From: DASZWJ01 sp963813895
GTDB taxonomy: Bacteria; Pseudomonadota; Gammaproteobacteria; JAURND01
Direction: 5' to 3'
Length of the DNA: 64,000 nt
Assembly: GCA_963813895.1 (NCBI GenBank)
Contig: CAWFAS010000003.1
Span: 620,001-684,000, forward strand
Shown here in pieces: positions 45,050-54,193 of this stretch; positions within the stretch are counted from its first letter, which is position 1, and each line of letters opens with the position of its first letter. The notes under the pieces were generated by a model. It did not search any database, was not told where the DNA came from, and saw only the letters and a list, made by a program, of their open reading frames with translations. Both the position numbers and the translations under genes were made by a program.

Positions 45050-46441
45050 TCATCCCGTCACCTTCCCATCATTTTCAGTATTCTTACTGAAGTCCTCTAT
45101 TTTGCAAAAAAATCGATAACATAACAGGCTACCGCTCATTAAAGCACCGCAGAACATTCCCCACCAAAAACCCACCACGCCTAGTGATGCCATGTGAGCC
45201 AGGCCGTAACCCACCGGCAAAGGAATCAACCAGAAACCCAACAAGGTAGATAATAATGGGAAACGAGTATCTTTCAAGCTGCGTAGTGCACCAAACCATG
45301 TAATACGCATGGCCTCTACGATTTGAAACAGTGAACTGACTTTAAACAACGCAACGATCATCACAACAATAGCCGCTGTTTCAATTTGGTGAGGGTTAAA
45401 ATCAACTGCAATGAATATGAACGGACAGCACCAAAATAAAATAGCCACAATCACCATCCCTCCACCTGCCGTAGCAACGCCACAAATCGCCGCACGCTTC
45501 GCAGCATGAGCCTCCCCAGCCCCCAACAGATGCCCCATCCTGACCGTGATAGCCTGGGCGACAGCAAAAATCATCGACGCCCAAAATCCCATATACTGCA
45601 AAGCCACCTGATTGGCTGCCATCCATTCGCTGCCACCGACTGCTCCCACGATTAACGTTAGCGCCAAAAAAAATGCTACCTCTAAACAATACATCACGCC
45701 AGTCGGTAAACCGATATTCAATAACTCTTTCAGTATCGAAAGCAAGGAGCAGCTGATTTGCAATGACAGTCTAAAATAGTGTCGATAATCCGAATACAAG
45801 GTAACATAACAGCCTAAAATAATGACCATCAGACAGGAGCTGGCGGTAATCCCCCAACCAGCGCCTGCAATTTTCAAAGCAGGAAATCCCCATTTTCCAA
45901 AAATGAGCGCAAAACTTAAACTGATGGTAAGAGTAACCTGGATGAGTATAAACACTAAAATAAGGCGACCTCGCCCCAATCCAACCAGCACTTCCAATAA
46001 AGCAATGAAGACCAGATTAGGTAACAAACCAAAGGCTAACGCATGTAAGTACTGTTGTGCAAAGGAAACGATAACTGGCGGTTGCCCAAAATACAGCAAA
46101 ATAGGTGGAATATTCCAGAAGAGGATGATCGTAGGTAATGCCAATATGAGCGCCAACCATAAGCCCGCTTGAGCAACCTCACGGATTCCTTGATTGTCCT
46201 TGGCACCATAACGATGGGATACCAAAACATTAATAGCACCCAATGTACCAAAAGCAATCACGGCTAATGTACCAAATAACCAACTAACAATGGCACCTGC
46301 TGCTAAACTATCCGCTCCTAACCGTGCTAGAAATAACGTCTCAAAGAACGGCACTAATGCTTGTGATAGTCCTGTCAGCACTAAAGGGATCGCCAGCCGC
46401 CACAAAGGCAGTGCATCATTTTTAAAATAGGAACGCCACAT
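45050..46441 (-). CDS. MATE family multidrug/Na+ antiporter
   Basis: 463 residues with 12 hydrophobic segments. Hallmarks: LAIPLVLTGLSQALVPFFET in helix 1, LGADSLAAGAIVSW, a middle repeat (LLNIGLPTGVMYCLEVAFF) and GALRSLKDTRF near the C-terminal half. MATE proteins expel cationic drugs and metabolites using H+ or Na+ gradients in the inner membrane. ATG 46441 with GAGG 8 bases upstream; a TTG precedes it. Intact. A fragmentary MFS efflux gene lies immediately upstream on the same strand. Confidence 0.88.
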   Translation of the reverse strand: MWRSYFKNDALPLWRLAIPLVLTGLSQALVPFFETLFLARLGADSLAAGAIVSWLFGTLAVIAFGTLGAINVLVSHRYGAKDNQGIREVAQAGLWLALILALPTIILFWNIPPILLYFGQPPVIVSFAQQYLHALAFGLLPNLVFIALLEVLVGLGRGRLILVFILIQVTLTISLSFALIFGKWGFPALKIAGAGWGITASSCLMVIILGCYVTLYSDYRHYFRLSLQISCSLLSILKELLNIGLPTGVMYCLEVAFFLALTLIVGAVGGSEWMAANQVALQYMGFWASMIFAVAQAITVRMGHLLGAGEAHAAKRAAICGVATAGGGMVIVAILFWCCPFIFIAVDFNPHQIETAAIVVMIVALFKVSSLFQIVEAMRITWFGALRSLKDTRFPLLSTLLGFWLIPLPVGYGLAHMASLGVVGFWWGMFCGALMSGSLLCYRFFCKIEDFSKNTENDGKVTG

Positions 46442-46496
46442 CAATCACGCCTCAACCGTTTAATCTCTGTAACCATATTTTACAATTTTCATGCAA

Positions 46497-46820
46497 ATAA
46501 TGTAAGACAAAACATTAACAAAGACCATGCGAATAAAATTAGCATGACATAGTGAAAGCCATGTAAGAAAGATATTTTTGAAGCTATTTGATGATAGTTG
46601 GCAGCAATCCTAAAGATAGTCCCCAAAACAGCTAATCCAAGTGCAGAGGAAAAGCTAAAGATTGTCCAAAGCAATCCCACGGCGCTTCCACCTTACAAGG
46701 AGGAATCGAATTGACTGCAGCAACGGTGGACATACAGCTGCTTGATTGCCACAAAACAATTCTGACGCGAATGCATCCACTTGGTAGATAGGTTGTTTTG
46801 CCATACAAATTCTTCTCTCC
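46497..46820 (-). pseudogene. MFS (DHA2-like) transporter C-terminal remnant
   Basis: Two frames on the minus strand give VAAVNSIPPCKVEA then GLLWTIFSFSSALGLAVLGT and IFRIAANYHQI, matching the end of 14-helix drug:H+ antiporters. One frameshift separates them and the first dozen helices are missing. The start region (GEKNLYGKTTYL) is unrelated. Inactive. Confidence 0.65.
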
Positions 46821-46824
46821 CACA

Positions 46825-47067
46825 TTATAAAATATATTTTTACTGTATTGCTACGTCTAATTTTTTGAGTACTTTTAGTCGTCCAATAAATATTGCGATA
46901 GTTATAACAAAATGCCAGATATCATAAAAATCAACCCAATCCTCTTCCTTTAATCATGATATTTTTAAAATGCGTATTTTGGTGTTAGCGTCAAGCAGGA
47001 GTAGTTAACTTAGCATGTGATAATATAAACTTAAGAATTTGAGGTTATTATTTACTCAAAATATAGT
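46825..47067. other. Intergenic stretch upstream of the kinase gene
   Basis: AT-rich, no gene. It may hold the promoter of the kinase gene; a dispersed repeat follows it. Confidence 0.4.
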
Positions 47068-47118
47068 CTTTCAGATAATGGAAAAATCCCCTAACCCTCG
47101 TTTTTCAACAGGGGAAAT
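47068..47118. repeat. Dispersed CCCC...TTTTTCAA...GGGG repeat, copy 3
   Basis: CTTTCAGATAATGGAAAAAT, then CCCCTAACC, TTTTTCAACAGGGG. Begins with the same CTTTCAGATAAT as the copy at 10822. Confidence 0.6.
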
Positions 47119-47177
47119 TATACGGGAATTATCTGAAAAATTATGTTTATCCTGAATTGAAAAACCAGAGAAGAACA

Positions 47178-49316
47178 ATGCAAGAATCATTGTCTCAGAC
47201 AATATCTGAAACGCCGGCATCCACATCCGTTTCTTCCTCATCATCCATGCCTTCCTCAATGTCTGGATCCGATGAAAGCAAAAAAAGTCTTATACCAGAT
47301 AAGAAATGGGAGCTGGATCTTAGTCTATTAGATCCATTGCAAGGTTCAAATCTTCTTGGTAGCGGTGAAAATGCCACAGTATTTCGTGGAAAGTATAATC
47401 ACCAGGACGTGGCAGTAAAGCTTTATAACGTTTCAAACGAATTAGAAAAATTAGAAGCTGCAGTGAAGCGTGAGGCAGACGTGATGGCAGGTTTGCAGTC
47501 TGACTTTTTGGTAGACATGATAGGATACACACTAAGAGGTCCATCTCTAAGGAGACCTGGCATATTTTCCCAAGATGACCCAGAGATTCTGGGGATGAGT
47601 CATTTTTATAACCCACCTTTATTGGTGATGGAGTTATTGCCTCAAACACTAGACCAGCAAGCAAGTGAAATCCCTCCATTACTTTGGTCGGAGCGTTACC
47701 GTTTGCTACGCGACATCGCACTTGCGGTTGCCATTCTGCATGGCAAGGGTCTAGTACATTGTGATTTAAAAATTGAAAATATTTTTATTGATAAAGATGG
47801 TCGCGCCAAGTTAGGAGACTTTGGGTCAACCGATGAAGTCTCGAAACGTTTGGGGCTTTTTTGCGCTCACGGATATGCTGCACCTGAGTTGACGACTACT
47901 TTGAGGTCCACGTGCGCCACTGATATTTTTAGTCTTGGTGTCGTGTACCTGAGGCTTCTCTTCCCTGAGCTTAAGTTCGAGGCTTTCCTGATTAGAGCAG
48001 TTTTACCACTGCGCGAGGGTCAACGTAACATCGAATGGCCTAAAGGAGTTCCGCCTGAATTGATCGGCGTCATTTACGCCTGTTGTGCCTTAAAGCCTGA
48101 AGAACGTCCCAAGGCTGGTGAGGTGGCGCAAGTATTCGAATATTTATGGCGCAATGCCATCAAACCTCAGGGACCCAGGGAAGAAAAGGAAAGTCTTTCA
48201 AAGAGACTCAGCTCCTGGTGGACAGAATTTGGAACATCCCCTTTTAAAGTCCTGCTGCAAAAAAGTCCATGTCCTTATTGGCACGATCCCTCATCCCCGG
48301 GAAATACCCTGGGAATTAAATTACAGCGCCTGCGCCAGGCGGTATTAACGGATAGTGATAAAAAATCATCTCACTCCATTCCCCCTGATGGCAAAACGCA
48401 ATTTGGGAAGAACAAGTTATTATACCCGCTGATAGAAAAGGAACTGCTCAAGGGCAAAGCCCAGGTATTCCTGTTGCAAGGTCCGGAAGGCTCGGGTAAA
48501 AGCCTGTTTGCTGAATTATGGCGAAACCCGGCCTGGAATACATATCGCCCTGGCGATCTGGCACCGGCAGCGCCCATACCCATTTTTATTCCATTACAAT
48601 CCAAACAGGTTCGTCCCAAGGATTTGTGGGATTATTATAGTCATATATTAATTCCGGAATGCAACAATTTTACTGGGGAAGAAATCGCTATTTTGAAACG
48701 CGATTACCAGTTTGTGTGGATTGCCGATCATTATGATGTATTTTATGAACCAACTTGCAGTAGCAATGACATACCCAATCAAACGGTGGGTGATAATAAA
48801 AGCACCCGACTTCCGTCTACGCCGCCCAACTTATATGACCTCAATCAATTAGAGAAATATCAGGGCCGTGTGAAACTGCTGATCACCTGTTCTGATCTTA
48901 AGGAAAGGCGGCAGTTTGCAGAGGAGAATTTCATTCCGCACATCAGGGGCAAGCTAGAAAATTCCATATTCCAGACCTATTCTATCGCGCCGCCTGCCCC
49001 TCAGCAAACCTCACAACCCCCACCGCCCATCCTGATTAAGGATCAAAGGCCGCCTTCACCCGTTAATCCTGGCAGCGTAGCCACTGGCTTTTTTTCAAGC
49101 AGCTCTGCTATGCACAATGACAGTGCCGACTTAAAGGGTTCCGAACTGTCTTTCCGCTCAAAAAACCAAGACCAACGGAATTCGGTGATCTCACCTGAAC
49201 CTGGTTCCAGCACTAGTAACGAAGATTTAAAAACTAAAACAGAAGAAAATAACCCAGTGAAAACCCAAAAAAAGCTAGGATTGGCGGCGGCAGACAGGGT
49301 GGTGTATCAAGGCTAA
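47178..49316 (+). CDS. Eukaryote-like Ser/Thr kinase fused to a P-loop NTPase-like domain
   Basis: About 712 residues from ATG 47178 (a TTG 21 bases earlier is also open). Residues 1-45 are Ser-rich and disordered. The kinase domain spans about 55-330: Gly-rich loop LGSGENATVF, Lys in VAVKLY (about 81), catalytic loop HCDLKIENIF (about 194; Cys replaces the HRD Arg), DFG (about 214), and GYAAPE. From about 410 a second module begins with a P-loop GPEGSGKS (about 435-442) and a hydrophobic strand ending FVWIADHYD (Walker B-like), as in NACHT/STAND ATPases. The tail is Pro/Ser-rich (PPAPQQTSQPPPPILI). No membrane helix, so unlike PASTA kinases. Likely a host-directed effector kinase; secretion is inferred. 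Confidence 0.8.
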   Translation: MQESLSQTISETPASTSVSSSSSMPSSMSGSDESKKSLIPDKKWELDLSLLDPLQGSNLLGSGENATVFRGKYNHQDVAVKLYNVSNELEKLEAAVKREADVMAGLQSDFLVDMIGYTLRGPSLRRPGIFSQDDPEILGMSHFYNPPLLVMELLPQTLDQQASEIPPLLWSERYRLLRDIALAVAILHGKGLVHCDLKIENIFIDKDGRAKLGDFGSTDEVSKRLGLFCAHGYAAPELTTTLRSTCATDIFSLGVVYLRLLFPELKFEAFLIRAVLPLREGQRNIEWPKGVPPELIGVIYACCALKPEERPKAGEVAQVFEYLWRNAIKPQGPREEKESLSKRLSSWWTEFGTSPFKVLLQKSPCPYWHDPSSPGNTLGIKLQRLRQAVLTDSDKKSSHSIPPDGKTQFGKNKLLYPLIEKELLKGKAQVFLLQGPEGSGKSLFAELWRNPAWNTYRPGDLAPAAPIPIFIPLQSKQVRPKDLWDYYSHILIPECNNFTGEEIAILKRDYQFVWIADHYDVFYEPTCSSNDIPNQTVGDNKSTRLPSTPPNLYDLNQLEKYQGRVKLLITCSDLKERRQFAEENFIPHIRGKLENSIFQTYSIAPPAPQQTSQPPPPILIKDQRPPSPVNPGSVATGFFSSSSAMHNDSADLKGSELSFRSKNQDQRNSVISPEPGSSTSNEDLKTKTEENNPVKTQKKLGLAAADRVVYQG

Positions 49317-49442
49317 ATAAGCTTTGCGAAAATCGTAACTACTCACCCTACCTCCAGCGGACAAGCCGCGGGACGTAGGCGCGAGGGGGGTGAGCAGGTA
49401 TCGAAAATCAATGATTTATTAATTTATGTACATTCCTATAAT

Positions 49443-49649
49443 TCAAGAGAAGTTAATCAAAACCCTCCAAGCATATTCCCAATTAATCCGCTCTTGTTCA
49501 AGACGGATATTAATGCCCCAATACTGTTGTTTTAACTGCTGATAAATCGTCTGCTCCGCTGGAGTCAGCAAGGGTAAATTAACTGCCGCATGCTGTTTTT
49601 TTTCATTGACCCATAAACTTTGATGCGCCAATAAAGTCGATTCATCCAT
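49443..49649 (-). CDS. Short unknown protein or fragment (68 aa)
   Basis: A helical, Gln/Trp-rich sequence (LTPAEQTIYQQLKQQYWGIN then WEYAWRVLINF). The ATG at 49649 has no clear ribosome-binding site. No family recognised; the composition looks protein-like, perhaps the C-terminal end of a larger plasmid gene. Confidence 0.35.
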   Translation of the reverse strand: MDESTLLAHQSLWVNEKKQHAAVNLPLLTPAEQTIYQQLKQQYWGINIRLEQERINWEYAWRVLINFS

Positions 49650-49916
49650 ATAACAGATCTGAATCTGCGTATACGACAGATGATATCAGGGCTAAAAAAT
49701 AAGGGTTACGTTCTCACTCCAAAAACTATTAATAATCTGATATTCAATGCGGCTTCGCCAGATATTGTACATTGAGCAGATTAAATTTCGCTCAGAGAAC
49801 CAATGAATCTGGTACACTCCTTTCATGGATGGTGATTTGGAGCAAATACGTATAGGTGCAGAACAACGCGAGAAAGTAGGATGCTCGATGAAGAAACATG
49901 AACAGGTATCTTAACT

Positions 49917-50344
49917 ATGCTTAACGCCATCTCCCAACTAGCCCCACAATGTCATTTTCAATTTCCTTTTTATTCTTCCAGTGTGCCAGCTGGATTCCCC
50001 TCACCAGTGGATGACTATATCGAAAGCAACCTGGATTTAAACGCTCTACTCATCAAACATCCCACGCCACTTTTTTTATGCGGGTCAGCGGTGACTCTAT
50101 GATCAACGCCGGCATCCATGACCAAGATATCCTGATTGTAGACCATAGCCTTGAGCCAACCCATGGGCGCATTGTGATTGCGGCTGTTGACGGACAGTTG
50201 ACCGTTAAACGCTTAAAAAAAACTCCTCAGGGTAAAGTGTATTTAATGCCTGAGAATGAAGCGTTTGCGCCGATTGAAGTCAAGCCGGAAGCTGAGGTTT
50301 ACATTTGGGGAATCGTGACCAACGTGATACACCCTGTGTCATGA
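49917..50344 (+). pseudogene. umuD: UmuD (S24 peptidase), frameshift at a T7 run
   Basis: The first part (CHFQFPFYSSSVPAGFPSPV, DDYIESNLDLNALLIKHPTP) holds the UmuD self-cleavage region, with A-G cleavage site in PAG. At CACTTTTTTTATGCGG the frame is lost; one more T would restore LFFMRVSGDSMINAGI. The second part keeps the catalytic Ser (GDSM) and Lys in LTVKRLKK. UmuD' is the accessory subunit of DNA polymerase V. The stop overlaps umuC. Without frameshift correction it is inactive, although a poly-T run could allow transcriptional slippage. Confidence 0.85.
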
Positions 50345-51627
50345 CAATCACTCATACCCCGCCTGTTTATGCCTTGGTTGATTGTAATAATTTCTATGCT
50401 TCCTGTGAGCGGATCTTTAATCCCGCACTAAACCATAAACCCCTGGTGGTATTGTCCAACAATGACGGTTGTATTGTGGCGCGCTCAAACGAGGCCAAAG
50501 CGTTGGGTATTGCTATGGGAGCGCCGTTCTATCAATTGCGCCCACTATTACAACGCCATCAAGTGCAGGTTTTTTCATCCAATTACAGCTTGTATGGTGA
50601 TATATCGCAACGGGTGATGACGTCACTGCGTCTTTTATGTCCCGAGGTTGAAGTCTATTCCATTGATGAAGCTTTTTTGCGGCTTGATGGTTTTGCGTCT
50701 GATGAGCTGGCAAACTATGCAGAAAGCATACGTGAAAAAATTTATACCTGGATAGGAATTCCGGTTTCCATTGGTATCGCACCCACCAAAACCTTGGCCA
50801 AAGTCGCCAATCGCATTGCTAAGTCACAAACGACTAGCGGCATATGTGATCTGCGCGATCCCATCCTGCAACAATCTATTCTGCAAACATTTCCAGTAAA
50901 AGATATTTGGGGCATAGGTAGCCGTACCGCTGTAAAATTACAGCGATTGGGCATAACCACAGCCCAGCAACTGCGTGATTATTGTCCCAAAGCGATACGC
51001 CCACAGTTTGGGGTAGTGATAGAGCGGATTGTATTGGAGCTGCAGGGTATCGCCTGCCTGACCTTGGAAAAGATCCAACCGAAGAAAAATATTATCGCCT
51101 CCCGTTCTTTTGGAAAACTTATCACCGATTACGAAGACTTAGCAGAGGCAGTCAGCCAATATACTGCGCGAGCCGCTGTAAAATTGCGGCAACAACAGTC
51201 TAAAGCGCAGGGGATTTATACTTTTATCAGCACGCATCCCTTTCACAATTCAGAGCCACAATACCAAAACGGCAAAATGCAGGGTTTAGTTGCGCCGACC
51301 GCAGACAGCGCCAGACTGATACAGGCCGCCAAAAGTGCACTAAAGCAAATATTTCGCCCGGGATATCGGTATTACCGCGCAGGTATTATGCTAATGGATA
51401 TTGTGCCAACGGGATGTCAGCAGCAGGATTTATTTATTGACCACTCCGCCATCCAGGTGAAGCGTGAAAAATTGATGCAAGTTATGGATCAACTCAACGA
51501 ACAAATGGGGGTCAACACAGTGTTTGTTGCGGCACAAGGGGTGGATAATGTCTGGAGAATGCGCGCTGACCGCAGATCACCTCGGTTTACTACTGACTGG
51601 AGAGAATTGGTGCGGGTCATTGCTTAG
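50341..51627 (+). CDS. umuC: DNA polymerase V catalytic subunit UmuC
   Basis: 428 residues from ATG 50341, overlapping umuD's stop (ATGA). Y-family motifs: VDCNNFYASCERIF (metal-binding Asp), LSNNDGCIVARS, VYSIDEAFLRL (second metal site, D-E), helix-hairpin-helix DIWGIGSRTAVKLQRLG, and the UmuC C-terminal region with SRSFGKLITDYEDL. Acts in SOS mutagenic lesion bypass with UmuD'. I could not find a clear LexA box upstream of umuD. Intact, though its partner is frame-shifted. Confidence 0.93.
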   Translation: MTITHTPPVYALVDCNNFYASCERIFNPALNHKPLVVLSNNDGCIVARSNEAKALGIAMGAPFYQLRPLLQRHQVQVFSSNYSLYGDISQRVMTSLRLLCPEVEVYSIDEAFLRLDGFASDELANYAESIREKIYTWIGIPVSIGIAPTKTLAKVANRIAKSQTTSGICDLRDPILQQSILQTFPVKDIWGIGSRTAVKLQRLGITTAQQLRDYCPKAIRPQFGVVIERIVLELQGIACLTLEKIQPKKNIIASRSFGKLITDYEDLAEAVSQYTARAAVKLRQQQSKAQGIYTFISTHPFHNSEPQYQNGKMQGLVAPTADSARLIQAAKSALKQIFRPGYRYYRAGIMLMDIVPTGCQQQDLFIDHSAIQVKREKLMQVMDQLNEQMGVNTVFVAAQGVDNVWRMRADRRSPRFTTDWRELVRVIA

Positions 51628-51758
51628 CGGGAAGGATCTGAGCTAATGAGCAAACGGCGATTTGCCAGCAACTGGGTGAGATAATGTCAAACCAGCGGAA
51701 AGAAAGAAAAAAAAGCTCCCGCCTTGAACCAAACAAAGCGGGATTTTCAGGAGTGAAT

Positions 51759-52229
51759 TTATCTTGCTTCACCTAGATTTTGTATAAAGGAAGGTTCGGC
51801 GATTTTTTTCTTTTGGATTGATTTTGGTTGTTTTAAAGTTTTCTTGGTTGCACTCAATTTTTTTGCCCAGGCTTTATCAAATTGCTGTAGTATTTTTTTC
51901 TGCGCCAATAATTTTTTATGACTAGAGGTTATGAGCGCTTTCTCCGCTTTTAAACTATCCAATTTCTTTTTTAGAGCCGCCAGATCAGCCGGTTTGATTT
52001 TGGCCGAGCGAGCAGTAGATTTAGTAGCCTTGGTGGTCTTAGATTTTCCTTGAGTTTTTTTCAACTCTTGGACAGCATTTTTTATTGCCTTATCAATGTC
52101 AGCCAGTACTTTCGGATAGATTTTTTCCAGTTTTGCCTGATCCTGTGTCCAGCAAGTTTCCAGCTGTCGAATCTGCGCTGAAAATCCAGTGGCTTTAGCC
52201 TTGGATGTAATTGCACGTTTTGTTGCCAT
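51759..52229 (-). CDS. Lys-rich helical (histone-like/coiled-coil) protein
   Basis: 156 residues with over 20% Lys and many Ala, Thr and Ser (GKSKTTKATKSTARSAKIKP), plus helical segments with heptads (ADLAALKKKLDSLKAEKALI). It resembles basic histone H1-like or AlgP-type proteins in composition, and lies upstream-divergent to nothing, just after the HU gene on the same strand (72 bases gap). A role in nucleoid organisation is plausible given HU next door, but unproven. Confidence 0.6.
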   Translation of the reverse strand: MATKRAITSKAKATGFSAQIRQLETCWTQDQAKLEKIYPKVLADIDKAIKNAVQELKKTQGKSKTTKATKSTARSAKIKPADLAALKKKLDSLKAEKALITSSHKKLLAQKKILQQFDKAWAKKLSATKKTLKQPKSIQKKKIAEPSFIQNLGEAR

Positions 52230-52300
52230 ACTTCAACTCCTGTCTAATGGAAAAAAATGATTAAGTGGTAAAGAATTTAGTATACACGGTTTGCGGACGA

Positions 52301-52642
52301 CTATTCTACAACACTCTCCAAACGGCCCTTTTGCTTTTCAATTTTAACCTGGGTAGTTTTTTTATTCTTCGCGTTTAACTGCTCTTTGATCTTGGAGCTG
52401 ATACGAACAAAAGGCACCTGGGCTTCCGGGATATTAATAGTTTTGCCAGTACTAGGGTTGCGTCCAGTGCGTGCGGCACGGGTTTTAACGCCAAACGTAC
52501 CAAAACCAGGCAGAATTAATGTGTGATTATTCTGGAATATCTCGGTGATAGTTTCCAATACAGCTTCCAGACTGCGGGCAGTCTCTGCCTTAGAAATCTG
52601 GGCTTTGTCCGCGATAGTTTTGATAAAATCTGCTTTGTTCAT
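52301..52642 (-). CDS. HU-family DNA-binding protein
   Basis: 113 residues from ATG 52642 (MNKADFIKTIADKAQISKAE), with GGAG about 9 bases upstream; an ATG 15 bases earlier is also open. Contains GFGTFGVKTRAARTGRNPST, the beta-arm signature, followed by the arm Pro (NIPEAQVPFV). About 20 residues longer than standard HU, with a Lys/Gln-rich tail (NKKTTQVKIEKQKG). HU bends DNA and compacts the nucleoid. A degraded piece resembling its 3' end is near 24815-24910. Confidence 0.92.
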   Translation of the reverse strand: MNKADFIKTIADKAQISKAETARSLEAVLETITEIFQNNHTLILPGFGTFGVKTRAARTGRNPSTGKTINIPEAQVPFVRISSKIKEQLNAKNKKTTQVKIEKQKGRLESVVE

Positions 52643-52744
52643 ATTTGTTTGCTCCATAGGTGAAATGAGTAAAAAATCTTTGGTAAATCAGGGTAAATTT
52701 TGTGAGGAATAGTTGCTCTTAGTGTCTTTGTAAGTATCGAGTAA

Positions 52745-52768
52745 GCCAGTTGCATTGCTGCAACTGGC
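52745..52768. repeat. Perfect hairpin between HU gene and intron remnant
   Basis: GCCAGTTGCA, loop TTGC, TGCAACTGGC: a perfect 10-bp stem. It may be a transcription-control hairpin of the HU region or a leftover intron element. Confidence 0.7.
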
Positions 52769-52867
52769 AATCCTCTAAGAACGCAGCATGCGACCTACGC
52801 TCAAGCATTTTTAGGACTGATTGTCTCAGTCCGTCCACCTCTTCTGATAGCTCATTTAGAATATTGG

Positions 52868-53820
52868 TTAGCATTTCCCCATGTTAGTTCGGATTATTTT
52901 GTGACGTTTCTCACGTTTTTCAAAATATTCTTTGAACCTTGGATTAAATGGGTGTGCTTCACTTTGAATCTTAATGTAGCGTTCGATCTTCACGTTTTGG
53001 GCTGAAAACAAATCAAAGTAATAAGTGGTTCCTTTCTTATTCCTAATTTGAGTGGAGAATATCCAGTTTCTTGTTGCTGATGTGCGAAAATATTTGGCAC
53101 ACCATTTGCGCAAACTTCCTGTTGGATGTCTCCGTTTTATCCAGCCCATGATAGCTTGGAAAATGCACTTGTCTACATATGAGAAGACCCTTTTTGAGAC
53201 AACATGGCGATAATAGTTTGCCCATCCGCGTATGCGTGCGTTCAGCATTTGGATGAAGAGTTCTATTGGAATCGCGCTGTGGCGTTTGATAAATGCTCGG
53301 ATATCCTTTAAGAAGGAAAGTACGTTTTTCTTGGCGGGTTTGATTAATAATTTCCCGTTATATTTACGTACGTTAAACCCGAGAAAGTCAAAGCCTTCAT
53401 TCACGTTTGTGATTTTAGATTTCTCTTGCGAGAGCTCTAGCCCACGTTCTTTGAGGAAGGTTTCGATAGCCGGTTTGATTTTATCTACTAGCACTTCTCG
53501 TGTGCTTCCCGTCACGATAAAATCGTCGGCGTATCGAACAAAGTTGATTTTGTCTGGTTGCTTAGCTATACCCTTTACTAAGATTTCCATACCATCCAAA
53601 ACCCTATTTGCTACCGTTGGTGAGATTAACTACCCTGAGGTGTTCCGGTATCCCTGCTTTTGACAGTTCCGTCCGGCAACTCCACGGGGGCTTTTATCCA
53701 TCGCTCTAAATATAATAATATACATCTATTGTCGGTATGCTGACGCACCGCTTTCATCAACAGACCATGGTCTATGTTGTCAATGGGATTTTACCCCTTG
53801 AGTTTCTCTCTTTTGCATCC
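52868..53820 (-). pseudogene. Group II intron reverse transcriptase/maturase, broken
   Basis: Begins within RT motif 3 (NIDHGLLMKAV, LYLERWIKAPV), continues VELPDGTVKSRDTGTPQGS, then loses one base (GGTAGTTAATC) before ISPTVANRVLDGME. The rest (YADD in FVRYADDFIV, GFDFLGFNVRKYNGKLLIKP, IRGWANYYRHVVSK, the HNH-like end) is intact to a stop at 52868. It is of the same broad type as the remnant at 15511 but clearly a different lineage. Confidence 0.85.
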
Positions 53821-54157
53821 AGATAACTGCTTCCCGCAGTTCCACATTAAAGCCCAGGTTAGGCTCGTGCCATCTCTACGCCGAACGCCACATACTCAGT
53901 AAGCAGGTTGCCTGTATGTTTGTCCCAAAATATCTGGAAGATTTTGATTTTGACGTTACTTAGGTCTAACGACGCTTCAACAATGGTTCAGTTTTATTCA
54001 CCTTCCTAACCCCTACCTCGCCAGTTTTCCGCTGGCTTTACTTAACGCTCACTACCGTTTTCCTTGAACAGCAGCTTAAGTTGGTTTGTGACCGACTCCT
54101 GCAAGCAGATCACGGCGGGCCTTCCGCCATCTTTATTGTAGCTTTGCTACGGCGCAC
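52868..54157 (-). mobile_element. Group II intron remnant with internal deletion
   Basis: The 5' end starts GTGCGCC at 54157 and continues with domain-I-like sequence (GGAGTCGGTCACAAACC, CCAGCGGAAAACTGGCG). Near 53820 the RNA part is joined directly to RT codons NIDHGLLMKAV, so the end of domain I and the RT N-terminus are deleted. I see no domain V after the maturase stop. Not mobile. Confidence 0.75.
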
Positions 54158-54193
54158 TCCAGACTTGACCCTATGATCTATGATCATATGATA

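Noticed and set aside
45822..46172. Plus-strand 116-codon frame
   Set aside because: Antisense shadow of the MATE transporter.
49800..49916. LexA/SOS box upstream of umuD
   Set aside because: I looked for CTGT-N8-ACAG and found no good match; not reported as a feature.
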